Below, piece after piece: positions 12,101-23,554 of a stretch of DNA of 64,000 nucleotides. The position numbers were made by a program, and so were the translations under genes. The DNA comes from Neopestalotiopsis rosae (Eukaryota; Ascomycota; Sordariomycetes; Amphisphaeriales; Sporocadaceae), in contig JALGAS010000002.1 of the NCBI GenBank assembly GCA_023078685.1, positions 4,464,001-4,528,000 on the forward strand. The letters run 5' to 3'. Under the pieces are notes generated by a model that saw only the letters and a list, made by a program, of their open reading frames with translations, was not told the DNA's origin and did not search any database. Every line of letters begins with the position of its first letter. The stretch's first letter is position 1.

Positions 12101-15100
12101 GTTGCTCAGACGTCCTCGTCATCGTCCCTTGCTCCCCCTGCAATAGTATGTACATGAATCAGATAGGAGTTCAGTCAGCTGCTTGGGAGGCCGCTGGGAA
12201 CTATCGGATTCCAAAGCGCTGCCCCAGTCATCAATTGTGAGCACGGAATAAACGTGTACGTATAGAACCAACATTACCGACACAAAGGACCAAAAGGGGC
12301 CCGTGTGATTACTTTCGTATTAGTTGACATTTACATAACACCAGGAATCGGATTCGTCGAGAGTCGAGACAGCGACTACTGTTGACGTGTAATAATAGTA
12401 GGTATGTATGTACGTATAAATGTGGTCTAAGATGGACGACGAGTCACAATGCTCGAAAATGGTTGGTCGCTTTGACGGTTTCCTGAATGATCGGCCGTAA
12501 ATGAAATCGCGAATTGTGTGCAGGATCTAGACTCTAAACCATGGCATTCATGATCAACATAGATGCCCGCCAAGCTTCAGCAGCTGTGTCGCAGCCAATT
12601 GCTCTACTCTATCCACTATTTCAGCTAGGTTGATGGAATCCTTGTCCGTTGGGTAGACTTTGTTCGTCACGAGTTCTCCCGAGGACGCTATCGTGAGATG
12701 ATACAAATCAAAGTCCCCTTTTTTTCATTTTGTGTGATTTTGAACATTTTTTTTTTTTTTTCGCGTTCCCTAGCAGATAGTGTAGATACCCCACCTCTGT
12801 TCCGTTGTAGGGGCCCTGCCTCGCTCTCAACTGCCCCTCCCCCTCAATCCTGCCCAGACTCCAGTCCCAGTCCCGTCGTAGGCGGTGGCATCAGTCCCCG
12901 ATCTCCACGGGGCTCCCGCAATTTTGAGACTGGACGGAATGGCTTGGCGTTTTCCAGGATTTAGGATTCAGCTTGGCTCTTTCTCGTGACTTACTTTTCA
13001 ACCGCTCGATCGGGTCCAGACTTACCACGAGTCTGTGTGTTGTCAGTTTTCTGTTTTTGGCTCGTCTTGGCTACATGTGTCAACGGTGTCGGATCTTTAT
13101 CGTCCAAGATTGACATGCTGCATTGCACGAACACACAAAACGGGTCGTCATCCACCGCTGCTCAAAATTATTACACCATCTTCAGGTACTAGCTAAGTGT
13201 TATGGAATATATGTACAAACTTGGCGGCTTCTCCGCTTCTCGTCAGTATGTCGTTGCAGATCTCCCGGCAGAGCTGCCCAGGACAGAACCGACCTTTCTA
13301 CGCTTGGGAAGGTGGCATTTCTTCAACAGCCAGCTTCTTATTTTCCAATCCAACGCATCTCACTCAATCGGCTCCCTCGCGTCTCCTTTTTCTTTTCTTC
13401 TCTCTACTGGTCTTCAGGAACATCGAAGGCCACGTTATGGATACACACACACATACACGGGGCACGATCGCCCCGCAGGCTGCAGATAAATACATCTACA
13501 TTACATACTGCGCAGCCATCAGCCATCTACTCTGCTGAATGAGCGAACCAGCAGGTCGACGCTTCACCAGGTAGTAATAGTGTGCATGAGGCTTGCATTT
13601 GCAAGGAGGCTAGCATGCCCTATCCAAAAGGTGACCCCTTCGTCATGCACAATCCCATTTCCGGTCGAGTTCGTGGCTCAGCAGCCAACCAGACCAAAGC
13701 ATCCTGGGGTGTCACGACAGGTGCTAGGCACGCTACCCAGCAAGCGACTGACTAGGATAAGTATTAACCGTCGACCTGCTTCCGTGCTTTTCCGATATTT
13801 CCTGCCTCTGTTACTACTTCAATATCAAAACAATTGACGACACAAGAGCACATCATATCGAGGTTCCATGGATGGTTTAGAGATAACGCATGCGACCCAG
13901 CTTGAAACACTTTGGGCCACACCGATCATATACCCCATACTCGACCTCAATGGCGGATAAAGTGAGAACCGGCTTCATACAAGAGGTCTGAAAGCAGTCA
14001 CGTGCCCTTCAGCCACCACTCTCTTCAATGAATTCGCAGCATCAAGAGTTACGATTTCGAATCTATCCTCAGCCTCCATGGTCCTTCTTTAGTCAAAGAA
14101 AAGCATCGGAGCAGCTCAATCATCACGGCATGCCATGGGACAATTATAATCCATGTCAGACACTACATGAGCTGGCCAACCTAGTGTTTCGTCTACCAAC
14201 AAGAATACTATGTAGTCGGGCATCGCGATCCACACCCCCGGAAATGCGTAGCCAATTCACTCCCCGAAAGGACCCGGGAAAGCCCGGGCACTTATAGACA
14301 TTTCCTTACTCTATCGAAATCACCAAAACAGCCAGTCACAAGGTGATCAATCTCCAAACAGGAACTTTGCTATCACCCCAGTCGGGTAGGGCAACTTTGG
14401 CATCTTGAAGGGAGGCAGCCTGTCACCGACAATCTCGATTGCCATCTCTTGTTTTCCATCGGCAGTTGCGGTCATGTTCAAGCGAAGTATTCGCTACTCT
14501 TACTGCATAGTCGTTTTCTCAACTTGCTTGATCCTTTTACCGCTCTTGGCTTCTTCTCGTGCTAACACAGAGACTACTTGGCCCAAATGGTAACGACTAC
14601 ATGGTATCTGATGGGAGTCATCAAATCAGATTTCTGTGCTCTCACCTTAGTGCCAAGGCCATTGACCTGACTAAAAAATCCCTCCGCGCATCACAATTCT
14701 TTTTCGTCTGCACACACCCCTCCTCTCTCTGTCCTTCCCCCGCATGGCAGATCTGCGTTTTTCTGGGGAAGGGGGCAGGAAAAAAACATGACTTGGCACT
14801 TTTCGTCATTGCTCACACCAACCAGCTCTTAGTCAAACAGGCCGTATCCCGGGAGGTGTTTTGTTTTCTTGATACTGCTGCGCCCGGCCGCCCGGAATAA
14901 CGGAGAACCTGGAGGGACTGAGACCGGCAAACCGGTGAACAAGCCCGTGCCCCCTTTTGTCCGCGCCCTCAACACGGACCAAAAAGGACTCTATGACTAC
15001 AGATCTCGTGAGGCGGAGATGTTTTATGCTGACCGTAAATGCCAGCCTTCATGCTGGAGATTTCATGTCTAATCTTGGTTGACCGGTAATTCGTGGCCAC

Positions 15101-15766
15101 GGTTGTGAAACACTAGCTTGGCCCGATCTCATTGTTTTGATCACATATAACATGGATAACTTACTGAAAAGAGGTTCATGGCGGTGAGGGTAAGTCGAAA
15201 TATTCGATCAATGAATATCCATGACGGAAGGGGAAGCAATTGCAAGCCAGTTCTTCATAGAACAAAGTAAGGGTGAGCTGAGTTCTAGCTTCAACAGACG
15301 CAATTGATCTCGAGCGGACAACAATGTTTTGACTCGGAAAAGATATCTCATTATTCATTAGTCAAATCGCGCAGCTGAGACCAATGACTACGAACTGAGT
15401 TACAGTCGACTAAACAGACGGCACGTGTATTGGAATCACTTGCAATCTATCAGTGTCACGGACTTACTCACAACTGCACATGAAATAAAAATATTGTATC
15501 CGTTGTCTCATATTCGCACGTTGGCTATCTAATGCTATCTACTATCCTTCACAAATGATAACTCGCAATAAGATAGGGACATCTCGATATGTTTGAGACA
15601 CTTTGCTTGCGCAACTGAACACACTACGGCACCAAAAGCAGAGCAAAAGAAATCAATATGCGAACGTTCCAGCAACATAGGAGACATCATTCGAGGCAAG
15701 CCAGCCGAATCTAACCGTTGATTGGTGCGACAGCGCTCTATACTATAAGTGCAATGGACCAATCGT
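9188..15766. other. 6.6-kb gene-poor region upstream of farA
   Basis: No ORF longer than about 140 codons has coding character, and splicing of the short ORFs did not yield a domain. The left end must contain the farA promoter and perhaps a long 5' leader. The rest contains pyrimidine-rich tracts, a T15 run at 12747-12761 and CA-rich stretches near 13443-13460. One CCGAGG (reverse complement of the FarA/FarB target CCTCGG) lies at about 11327, within chance expectation. No tRNA signature (paired stems around an A box and B box) was found. A long non-coding transcript is possible but not shown. Confidence 0.45.
12747..12761. repeat. Poly-T tract (T15)
   Basis: Fifteen consecutive T bases directly seen in the gene-poor region. 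It could be a nucleosome-excluding promoter element or simply a slippage tract. It is not attached to any recognised gene. Confidence 0.8.
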
Positions 15767-18328
15767 CTATAGTGCCGACTTTTCACTGACCTCACCCGAC
15801 GGCGTCTCCTCCCGATTCTTGACATACTTGTCAAACCAAGTAAGCATCTCATGCACGACATGCTCATTAGTCTCCTGCGCGCTATAAGCATGCGGCTCAT
15901 GCGGCAGGACAACAAGCCGCGACACCCCGCCGTTGCCGCGAATGGCGGCGTACAGCATCTCCGACTGGAACAGCTTGGTGCCGGGGTTGGCGTCGTCGGC
16001 GCCGTGCATCAACAACAAGGGCTCCTTGATCTTGTCGGCGGCCAGGAAGGGAGAGGCCTGGTAGTAGACCTCGTGCGCCTCCCAGAGGGAGCGGCGCTCG
16101 GACTGGAAACCGAACGGCGTGAAAGTCTTGTTGTAGGAACCGCTGGTGGCGACTCCCGCGCGGAACAGGGTCGAGTGCGTGATGAGGTTGGCCGTCATCA
16201 GCGCGCCATGGCTGTGTCCCGTGACGCCGATGCGGTGGCGGTCCACGACGCCGAGCCGGACCGCCTCGTCGACGGCGGCCTTGGCGTTGGCCACGAGCTG
16301 CTCGAGGTACGTGTCGTAGGCGCGCTTCGGGTCGCCGATAATAGGGAAGGAGACGCGGTCGATGATGGCGTAGCCCGCGAGGAGCAGGTAGCTGTACTTG
16401 GCCAGGCTGGTGAACTGGTTCAGCGAGCCCACGATCTGCCCCGCGGTCGAGCCGTCGGCGTAGTCGCGCGGGTAGGCGTACAGTATGGCGGGCAGGCGCG
16501 TGCCTTCCTTGTAGCCCGGGGGCGTGTACAGCTTAAAGGACAACTCTAGGCCGTCGTCGCGCTTGTATCTGACCAGGCGCTTCTTGATCTGGCGGACGGC
16601 TGGGGTCGGATCGACATCGTGGGTGATGGCTGTGCTATCGGATTCCCAAGTAGCCTCGCGCTCCTCGGCCTCGATTTGCTTTGAGAGAGTTCGGCGGAAG
16701 ATGTTGGGAGGGTCGTCGGGCGATTGTCGGCGAGTGATAAAGGTTTTCGTGTCCGACTTGTCAAAATCGACAAAGTACTCGTAGTCGAATTTGGAGCTGC
16801 GGAACAGGCGCTCGGTCTTCAAAGACTTGAGGTCAAGTCGATCCAGGAAGGGACGGTCACCATCGGGCGAAGATCCGTTGCCGGATAGGAAGATGGAATC
16901 ACCCTCTTGGCGCATGACAACGGCTCCGTTGGGCAGTTTGCGATGCACTGGTGTACCCGGATGACCATACCTCTCTTGCATGGAGAAGTCCCACAGCAGC
17001 TTTCGATTGTCCGGCTCGTCTATGTTGAAAATGTAGCTGCGGTTCCATTTCTTGTTTATATCGTACTCGGACAGAATCGCCATGTCTGCACGCTCACCCC
17101 AGCGAACATGCTCAAAGCGGTACTCGGTGCGAGTGATCTCTCTCGGGGCCGCGTCAAAGGGGGCTTCCAACAACATGATCTTGTCACGAGCCGGGACACT
17201 GACGTTCCAATCACCGCCATCCAGCGCTTCAGCCCATATAAGAGTGGCCGGCGCATTGGCTCTCCATGAAAAGAGCCTAGGGCCGGTTCTGACGCCCTTG
17301 ATGGGAACGCGCTCTGCCAAGGGTAGCGATGCAACGGTCTTTTTGGAAACCGACTGATCATTGAGGTTTGACCAGATCTCAATGTTTCGGGGAAAGCGTG
17401 TGTGGGTTGTGATGTGAGAGTAGGGTTTCTGAATGGTTTGGACAAGTAGATAATTGCCATCAATGGAGGGGTCGAGTGACAAGAAGCGGTCGACGTCGCC
17501 AACATGTCTCATTTCAAGAGTAGATGCATCGACAAAGGCAAGCTGGGCGGCTGCATAGTAGTCAAAGAGATCCTCGTCGTGTGCATCTTTGAGGGTATCG
17601 CGAGTCTCGTACGTGCTGCTCTGCCCCTTCTCACCATTGGCCTCGAGGATTTCAGGGCCAGAGAGGGTAAGAGGCTTGGAAGGTGGTGCACTCAAATTGG
17701 GGGCGACAAGTTTGACAAGCAGCGTCTTTTGGTCGGGCATCCATTGCAGAGTGTCGCCAAGCATGGAATTGAGGCGGACACTCGGCACTTGCTTGACGGC
17801 GCCGGTATTGCCATCACCAATCCAAAGCTCGACGGCCTTGTCGGTGATGTTGCGAAAGGCAAAGAACTGACCGTCGGCGCTCCAGATGGGAGACCCGAGG
17901 CGGGCATTGTCAAAGGGCAGCTCGATGCGCGTTCGCTTGCCGTCGGGAACCTGCACGAGATCGTAGCGGTAGGCGCTAGGAGCAAAGCCGCTACCGCGAA
18001 CATTGTCACGTCTGCTGTGGTTGTGAGGCTCGACGCGGACGCCGGCCAAGCGCAGAAAGGGAGCGGCCAAGCGTTCAATGGGAGGATGCTTCTCCCACTG
18101 CACCATGATCATGCGATCAATGGTCGGGCTCAGGGCCGGCACAGCGGGCGTGGGCGCCTGCAGGACGTCCAAAATGTCCTTGGGCGGCTGGGCATAGCCC
18201 GAAGTGCGATGACCGTCGGAAGACATGTTGGATGATGCGAAAGTGTCAAGTGCAAAAGAATAAAGGACTATACCCTTTTGCAATAGTGTTTGTAAAAGAA
18301 TTGGGGTCGACGACGTTATAGTTGCCAA
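15767..18328 (-). CDS. S9 family serine peptidase, glutamyl endopeptidase (S9D)-like
   Basis: A single uninterrupted frame of 853 aa. The C-terminal prolyl-oligopeptidase catalytic domain carries the nucleophile in GHSHGALMTANL (Ser706), the acid in HGADDANPGT (Asp779) and the His in PHEPHAYSAQE (His813). The neighbouring block GSYNKTFTPFGFQSERRSLWEA resembles what I know of bacterial and plastid glutamyl endopeptidases more than fungal DPP-IV/DPP-V. The N-terminal half would form the beta-propeller. YAQPPKDILDVLQAPTP at residues 45-61 is the usual start of this family, so the Met at residue 35 (ATG at 18226) is an alternative start; the extra 34 residues are mildly hydrophobic and could target the protein. 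A TATA-like element lies at 18456-18464. It has no intron although most neighbours do, which fits acquisition from bacteria but does not prove it. Predicted substrate class: peptides cleaved after Glu or Asp. Confidence 0.85.
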   Translation of the reverse strand: MATITSSTPILLQTLLQKGIVLYSFALDTFASSNMSSDGHRTSGYAQPPKDILDVLQAPTPAVPALSPTIDRMIMVQWEKHPPIERLAAPFLRLAGVRVEPHNHSRRDNVRGSGFAPSAYRYDLVQVPDGKRTRIELPFDNARLGSPIWSADGQFFAFRNITDKAVELWIGDGNTGAVKQVPSVRLNSMLGDTLQWMPDQKTLLVKLVAPNLSAPPSKPLTLSGPEILEANGEKGQSSTYETRDTLKDAHDEDLFDYYAAAQLAFVDASTLEMRHVGDVDRFLSLDPSIDGNYLLVQTIQKPYSHITTHTRFPRNIEIWSNLNDQSVSKKTVASLPLAERVPIKGVRTGPRLFSWRANAPATLIWAEALDGGDWNVSVPARDKIMLLEAPFDAAPREITRTEYRFEHVRWGERADMAILSEYDINKKWNRSYIFNIDEPDNRKLLWDFSMQERYGHPGTPVHRKLPNGAVVMRQEGDSIFLSGNGSSPDGDRPFLDRLDLKSLKTERLFRSSKFDYEYFVDFDKSDTKTFITRRQSPDDPPNIFRRTLSKQIEAEEREATWESDSTAITHDVDPTPAVRQIKKRLVRYKRDDGLELSFKLYTPPGYKEGTRLPAILYAYPRDYADGSTAGQIVGSLNQFTSLAKYSYLLLAGYAIIDRVSFPIIGDPKRAYDTYLEQLVANAKAAVDEAVRLGVVDRHRIGVTGHSHGALMTANLITHSTLFRAGVATSGSYNKTFTPFGFQSERRSLWEAHEVYYQASPFLAADKIKEPLLLMHGADDANPGTKLFQSEMLYAAIRGNGGVSRLVVLPHEPHAYSAQETNEHVVHEMLTWFDKYVKNREETPSGEVSEKSAL

Positions 18329-18455
18329 TTGGTATAAGATTTTTGGTGGAGGTGTGATAAGTCAGCAAGCAGGGATTAGCGCGACGAATGAGACGAAATG
18401 GAGTGAGTTTTTACCAGAAAAGGTGAGCCAAGAGCTCTTTTCTCACTGCGAAAAA

Positions 18456-18464
18456 ATTTATATA
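18456..18464 (-). promoter_or_regulatory. TATA-like element of the S9 peptidase gene
   Basis: TATATAAAT on the minus strand, 128 nt upstream of the first ATG of the S9 peptidase frame. Position and sequence fit a core promoter; not tested. Confidence 0.4.
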
Positions 18465-19015
18465 GGTGCAGGGGTCCGTCCGGATGTAACGCTGTGCCTC
18501 TTATAGACATGTCTATCAGCACTCGAGGTCCCGTATAATCACGCAAGGGGCTAGTTTTGCGTACGTACTACCGCCCTTGTGAACGGTCCTGAGCGTTTAT
18601 TAGGCAACGCTCGTTAGAGACCCCGCACCTCACTTCAGCTTTGTATACATATGGCACCAAGACTTGTACAATCTTGCATTTGAACTGATAAGACATTGCG
18701 ACTATATTCAGGGTGTGTAACCGACCACGTCCTAGGACTATTCAAGCATACTCTGCATGGTCGAAATGTTCGATTCCAGTGATCTACTGACAGACCGCGG
18801 CCACCTCCTGTCAATTGGGTATACTGGTGCTGTCATGTTCTGTCGTCTCTATTGGAAAGCTCTCATCATGTATCCGTCTGTTTTCCATCTTCCTTCGTTC
18901 TCAGCATCATTTTACTGGTCCATCGTGTCAAAAAAGCTGTTGATGCGCTACTCGTTTCAATATTCCTTCTGTCTGTCGGGCTTGCTTGACCAAAGAGTCG
19001 GGACATCTACCAACC

Positions 19016-19168
19016 CTAGTCCGCCTGGTCTCGTTGGAGCATGGCGTTTATCTCGTCGATATCCATGGGAAATGCTGGCGGTTCCAGCGGCTGCGACATA
19101 CTGCTAGTATCCTTTATCGAAAGTTGCGATGACACACAAAACACTTGCTCCTGTGGCATAGTTAGCTC
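19016..19168 (-). pseudogene. Possible 3' exon or remnant of an unidentified gene
   Basis: After a CTAG acceptor-like site, a 50-codon frame runs to a TAG at 19018-19016 and ends with PPAFPMDIDEINAMLQRDQAD, an acidic-amphipathic tail like those at the ends of fungal regulators. A second segment upstream on the same strand (about 19520-19371) reads LRLESDDADPQAEEVEDHYK followed by a short basic stretch. I could not join them or find a start, so this may be a decayed gene or chance. Confidence 0.22.
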
Positions 19169-20116
19169 CTAGTTTTGCAAAGGATATGGTGGAGAAAATC
19201 AGGTACAGCAGAAAATCAACGAACGTTCCTGAACCACAATCGTAAAATCCTTATTTCATGTCTCGGCGACAGAAATGTTGACACGCGGTGACGCTGTGAT
19301 CTAGGTGCTGGGTGTTGGTGTCGCTGAAGTTGGAGGAAATTGTGGTAGAGAGTTAACAAAAGGGTTCAAGTCACTCCACCATGAAACGAACATCGCGGGT
19401 TCTTTTGTAGTGGTCCTCGACCTCTTCTGCCTGAGGGTCGGCATCGTCGCTTTCCAGGCGTAGGCAAGTAGATTGGTTGGTGATGGTGGGCAGTAGTTTG
19501 TTGGGTGCCGTAGAAGAACAACATTGGCCGGCAAACGACCAGCATCAAGTATCAATTGATGGCGCAAAAGGTTTCATGGCCCAGAAGAACTTTGTTCCAA
19601 GTTATTGCCTTGGAAAACGTCAAGTGTCAAGTTAGTCAGGGACCAAAATGTCGCCATAAAAAAGAACACGGCCAAATAGAGCCACTGTATCTACAGATTC
19701 CTAGCCTTGGCTATGAGTGTTGAGGTGGTAAAGCTGCCCCATCGTGTCGGTGTTCACGTCTTTATTGTCCTTGGGATAATCAGCCAAGGACTTCCTAGCT
19801 CCTCGTGGAGGATGCGGCTCGACAATCATTTCATAAGCTTTTCCTATAGCATGGATGTTCAAAGACAGGGGTAGTATGAAGCCATAATGGGGGAAAGAAA
19901 AAGTCCTCTGGAGCTGGAAAGAGTAGTAATCCGTCTCTTTATAGTCGTGGAATATTGGACGTTGACTAGTGTTCATCACAGGCTTACTCACTCATCGCTA
20001 AGCATGACACAGAGTTCTGAGAGCAAATAATCATTGTTTGAATAAGTTTCAGCAGCAAGTAGGTTTGCTTGAATGAGGCAACACAAGGTGAGTGCTTATC
20101 ATAGATCTGACTCCAA

Positions 20117-22197
20117 CTACACGGCCTTTTCGCCAAGCGCTTCCTCTGTAGGTCTCTCACCTCTGAGGTAGACCGCCCTTTGCATCGTTTTCAGCTTCAT
20201 ATCCGTGTTGACGGTGAGGAACGTCGCAGCTGTTGCCACGGCCCCAAACGCAATGGCAATCAAGTAGACCAGAGAAAACGCATCCACATAAGCAAACTTT
20301 GTGGCCAGCGCAGCTGCAGCTTGTAGTGCTGGGGTGGACCCTTGCACCGCCTTGTATGCGGCTGCCGTGTTGGTGCTTGCGGCTTTTACTAATGCTTGGA
20401 GCAGAGCGTCCGAGTAGGTGGCCCCAGAATGCCTAATGGCGTCTACCATTCTGTCGGATATGACCTCGGAGAACTTGCTCGATAGTATGGCAGAGTAGAC
20501 TGCGGTGGCAATGGCACCGCCGAGGAGGCGAAAGGTGCCGGCTAGGCCAACGGCGATGCCAATGTCATTTTGATCATCGAGGGTCAGTGAGAGCATGGTA
20601 AAAGACACGAGCTGAGGCGGAGTGACCATGGCCGCACCCAAAACAATGGTGACAATGGCTTGCGCCTTGTCTTGCACACCGACCGAGGCAAGCGACCCGA
20701 TGAGGGCGGTCTGCGCGATCATGAAGAAGACGAGTTGCCACTTTTCTCGATGCACGCGCGGGCTTATGAAAGCGACTATAAAACCACCAACTGAACTCTC
20801 GATCAGCAAACTTGAGCGGAAGGTCAGAAACGCGCTAGACTCACGGAACGTGCCACAAGAGAATATCATGGCGTAAACTCCTTGCAAAATTGGCGTATCG
20901 GAGCTAACAAAGAAGAGTTGCGACTCTCGTGGCCAAAGGACATTCATCGAATAGTACAGCATGCCGCCAACGAAGCAGACAACCATGATCATGTCAAACC
21001 TGAGAAATATTTAGTGAAAAGTTCGGTGATTTGAGTAAATGCAACATACTCTCTGATCTTCTTGAACATCTTTGGTGGTAGTAGTGGGTATTTGAGATTC
21101 GCATATGCTTCCCAGAAACCCAACACTATTGCACAAACCACTCCGATGACTATTGGCGTGATAACCGCCGCGCTTTTCCAGGCATACGCTCGCCCTCCCC
21201 AATTCACTCCTACAATTGAGGTCAGTTAACAGGTCCAAGAACATATCGTTTGTGGCCGACTAACCAAGAAGGAATAGCACATTGGCTACAACAAAAAGCA
21301 GCAGTCCTATGTAGTCGAGTTCCATGAGGAGCTGCAATCTGGTCTTGCCTTCCCTTCCATGCTTGTTATCGAAATTGGGCGGATGATAGAATAGCACAAG
21401 CATCAAGAAACCGACTTTTCATATACTTAGCAAAGTCATTGAAACAAGCCAGTGGGAATCTTACATAGATGCCATGAAAACATATACCAGTATGCCCCTC
21501 TCCACCCGATTTCTTGATAGGCAATGAATGCATAAGAGATGACTGGACTCGAGAACGCCAATGCCAGGGAAATATCCAAAGATCCTACATACAATTATTA
21601 ATTGCCCTTCAAACCATAAAAGAGGTTAAAACACTTACCTACACCAACGATTCTGTGCTTGTTTGGCAGCATCTCTTGAATAATGGCATAGCACATTTCC
21701 TGAAAGCCCGATCCGATCCCAAATAACACACCACTCGCAATCATCATATTGATACTCTTGGCATTGGCACCGACAAGGCAGCCAATGATGGAGATGGTGG
21801 CACCAAACATCATGAAGTATCTGCGCCCAAAGATATCCGACAATCGACCACCGACAGAAACAATGACGGCAGCGCCGAGTGTCCACGACACGGTAATCCA
21901 AGTGTAGTTCGGATCGGGACCGAGATCAGCATTGATGTAGCTCAGGGTAGTCGAGGGGATCAGGAGGGTCATGATGTAGGCGTTGATCTGCGTCGCAATG
22001 GCGATGCAGGCGAGGATCGTCTGTCGCGTCAACTTGTGTTCGGCCTCCCCGGCGGGCTCGGCGGGAGGAGAGGTAGTCGGGTCTGCGTGCTCGACATGTT
22101 GAGGGAAATCTGCCGTTTCGAGGACCTTTCTGTCGAAATCGAGGGGCACTTCGTTGACAGGTATGACCGGCACGGCTGGTATAGGATGAGTTACCAT
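20117..22197 (-). CDS. MFS multidrug/toxin efflux pump, TRI12-like
   Basis: Six exons on the minus strand: 22197-21639, 21584-21465, 21414-21265, 21209-21050, 20999-20845 and 20790-20117, with introns of 50-55 nt; 605 aa. All junctions keep frame. The sixth-exon junction removes a 54-nt GTGAGT...CAG intron that is open in frame and would otherwise insert 18 residues; splicing restores IFSCGTFLGGFIVAF. A hydrophilic N-terminus of about 50 residues is followed by some 14 hydrophobic segments. The MFS signature GGRLSDIFGRRYFM sits between TM2 and TM3, and FYHPPNF plus the overall layout match the TRI12/siderophore-pump group (DHA2-like). Members export trichothecenes or other small metabolites, or take up siderophores. 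The substrate cannot be read from sequence. No biosynthetic cluster adjoins it directly. Confidence 0.87.
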
Positions 22198-23554
22198 GTT
22201 CGTCACAGGCAATTTTAAATGAAGGACGATGAGTCTATTGGTACAAGTGAACGGAGACAAGCTGTACAATGAAGGGCCTTTGCGATTAAACCTTTGGACC
22301 CAAAGAGGAGATCATCCGCCATAGCCTCAGCGGAGAAGGGCCAGTCGTTATCTTTATGAGAATAGGATCTCACAACCGTAACGAATACTGCATAATCTTT
22401 GTACATGGAATATCGGGCGACTATATCTGGGGTACTACAAGGGGAAATCATCGCCCCCAATTGGTCCATCATTGACCTAGGACCAAGTCCACTTCCCCGC
22501 ATAACCCCAGATCTTGGCTTACATTATACTCTTCAGCTGGGGATGAGATGAAAACGGTATCCACTGCGGAAAACGTCTCCTTGAATGAGGGAGTAGCTAG
22601 GGGTTCCTATTTGTATATTCTTTGAGCTAACCGACGTTTCCCCGGCCACAAGTCCACGGCTCATCGACATACTTCAAAGTCTTGGTCAATGCCGACTGTC
22701 GTGATGCTACAATATGGTAACAATCGAGCTCTTGTTTCAACGAAATGATTGCTTTTGTCACAAAACTGGAAAGCAGACAATTATCAGAGGGTCCGTGGGC
22801 CGGGGTGGTTATTTGAGCGGCCTAGGTCTGGGCGCAAAATGTTTTCCGGAACGTTGGGTACTGTAGCACAAAGATCGCTGCTAATCTCGCATCGGTACCG
22901 TTCCTCTGGCATCCAATCGCACTTGCTCTTGGTTATTTGATATTTATTGCCTGATTAAACCATGCAGATAATTGCCAGCATTATATCGGTAAGGCTCAGG
23001 CATCATTCAGGTCGTAAATGCACTGCGGTGGTCCTGCTCGTTGAGGAGGCGTATATTCGGCGATTTTGGCACACACGTGAGTAAGGGTATCGGCCACAGA
23101 AACTGAGCATGGGACTGCTCAGTAAGCTGTGTCGGCGCAAGAATTTCCTTAAAGAAATAATCGTAGCTCAAAGGAATGAAATGCATCGTTTAAATTCATG
23201 TGTCTTTGTGGGTATCTGAACTTGTTTTGATCTTCATACGAGCACAACCTTGGCTGTGCTTGATAGTAATTGCATAAGTGCAATGGATTCTCGAACCATG
23301 TCTCGGTAGGCTTTGGCATGACTGTCATGCAATTGGACACTACCTGCTCTTGCTGGGCATTGCAGTGCCTACGCCTCGGTACACGAAGCAGCCCAAATCT
23401 TGCATTGGTTCCAGGACTACGTTCTCATGGTCCGTAGTTGTGGCAGGATGCTTGCACTGCCTGCTCCGGGGTGGAGGCGCTTGTCGGAAGTTTTCATAGC
23501 ATGGCTTCGCATGGAGGAGATGTGAGTCCATGCTGGGACTATGGCGCATCACTC
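22198..23554. other. Intergenic region upstream of the TRI12-like pump
   Basis: About 1.36 kb containing the promoter of the pump gene on the left and the 3' side of the alb1-like gene on the right. Short ORFs only; no domain or RNA gene recognised. Confidence 0.4.

Larger units (their letters stand above)
18329..20116. other. Intergenic region with possible degraded coding pieces
   Basis: The left edge holds the promoter of the S9 peptidase gene. The rest has no intact gene. Two minus-strand segments (about 19371-19520 and 19016-19168) look coding in composition and are listed separately. A 96-codon minus ORF at 19701-19991 has no recognisable domain. Confidence 0.4.

Noticed and set aside
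13123..13542. Overlapping plus ORFs in the gene-poor region upstream of farA
   Set aside because: Low-complexity Ser/Arg/His-rich translations in all frames, no splice-supported extension and no domain.
15851..18235. Long plus ORFs (up to 243 codons) across the S9 peptidase gene
   Set aside because: Antisense shadows; the minus frame contains the complete catalytic triad and propeller.
18755..18785. B-box-like GTTCGATTCC
   Set aside because: Flanking bases do not form a T stem and there is no A box upstream.
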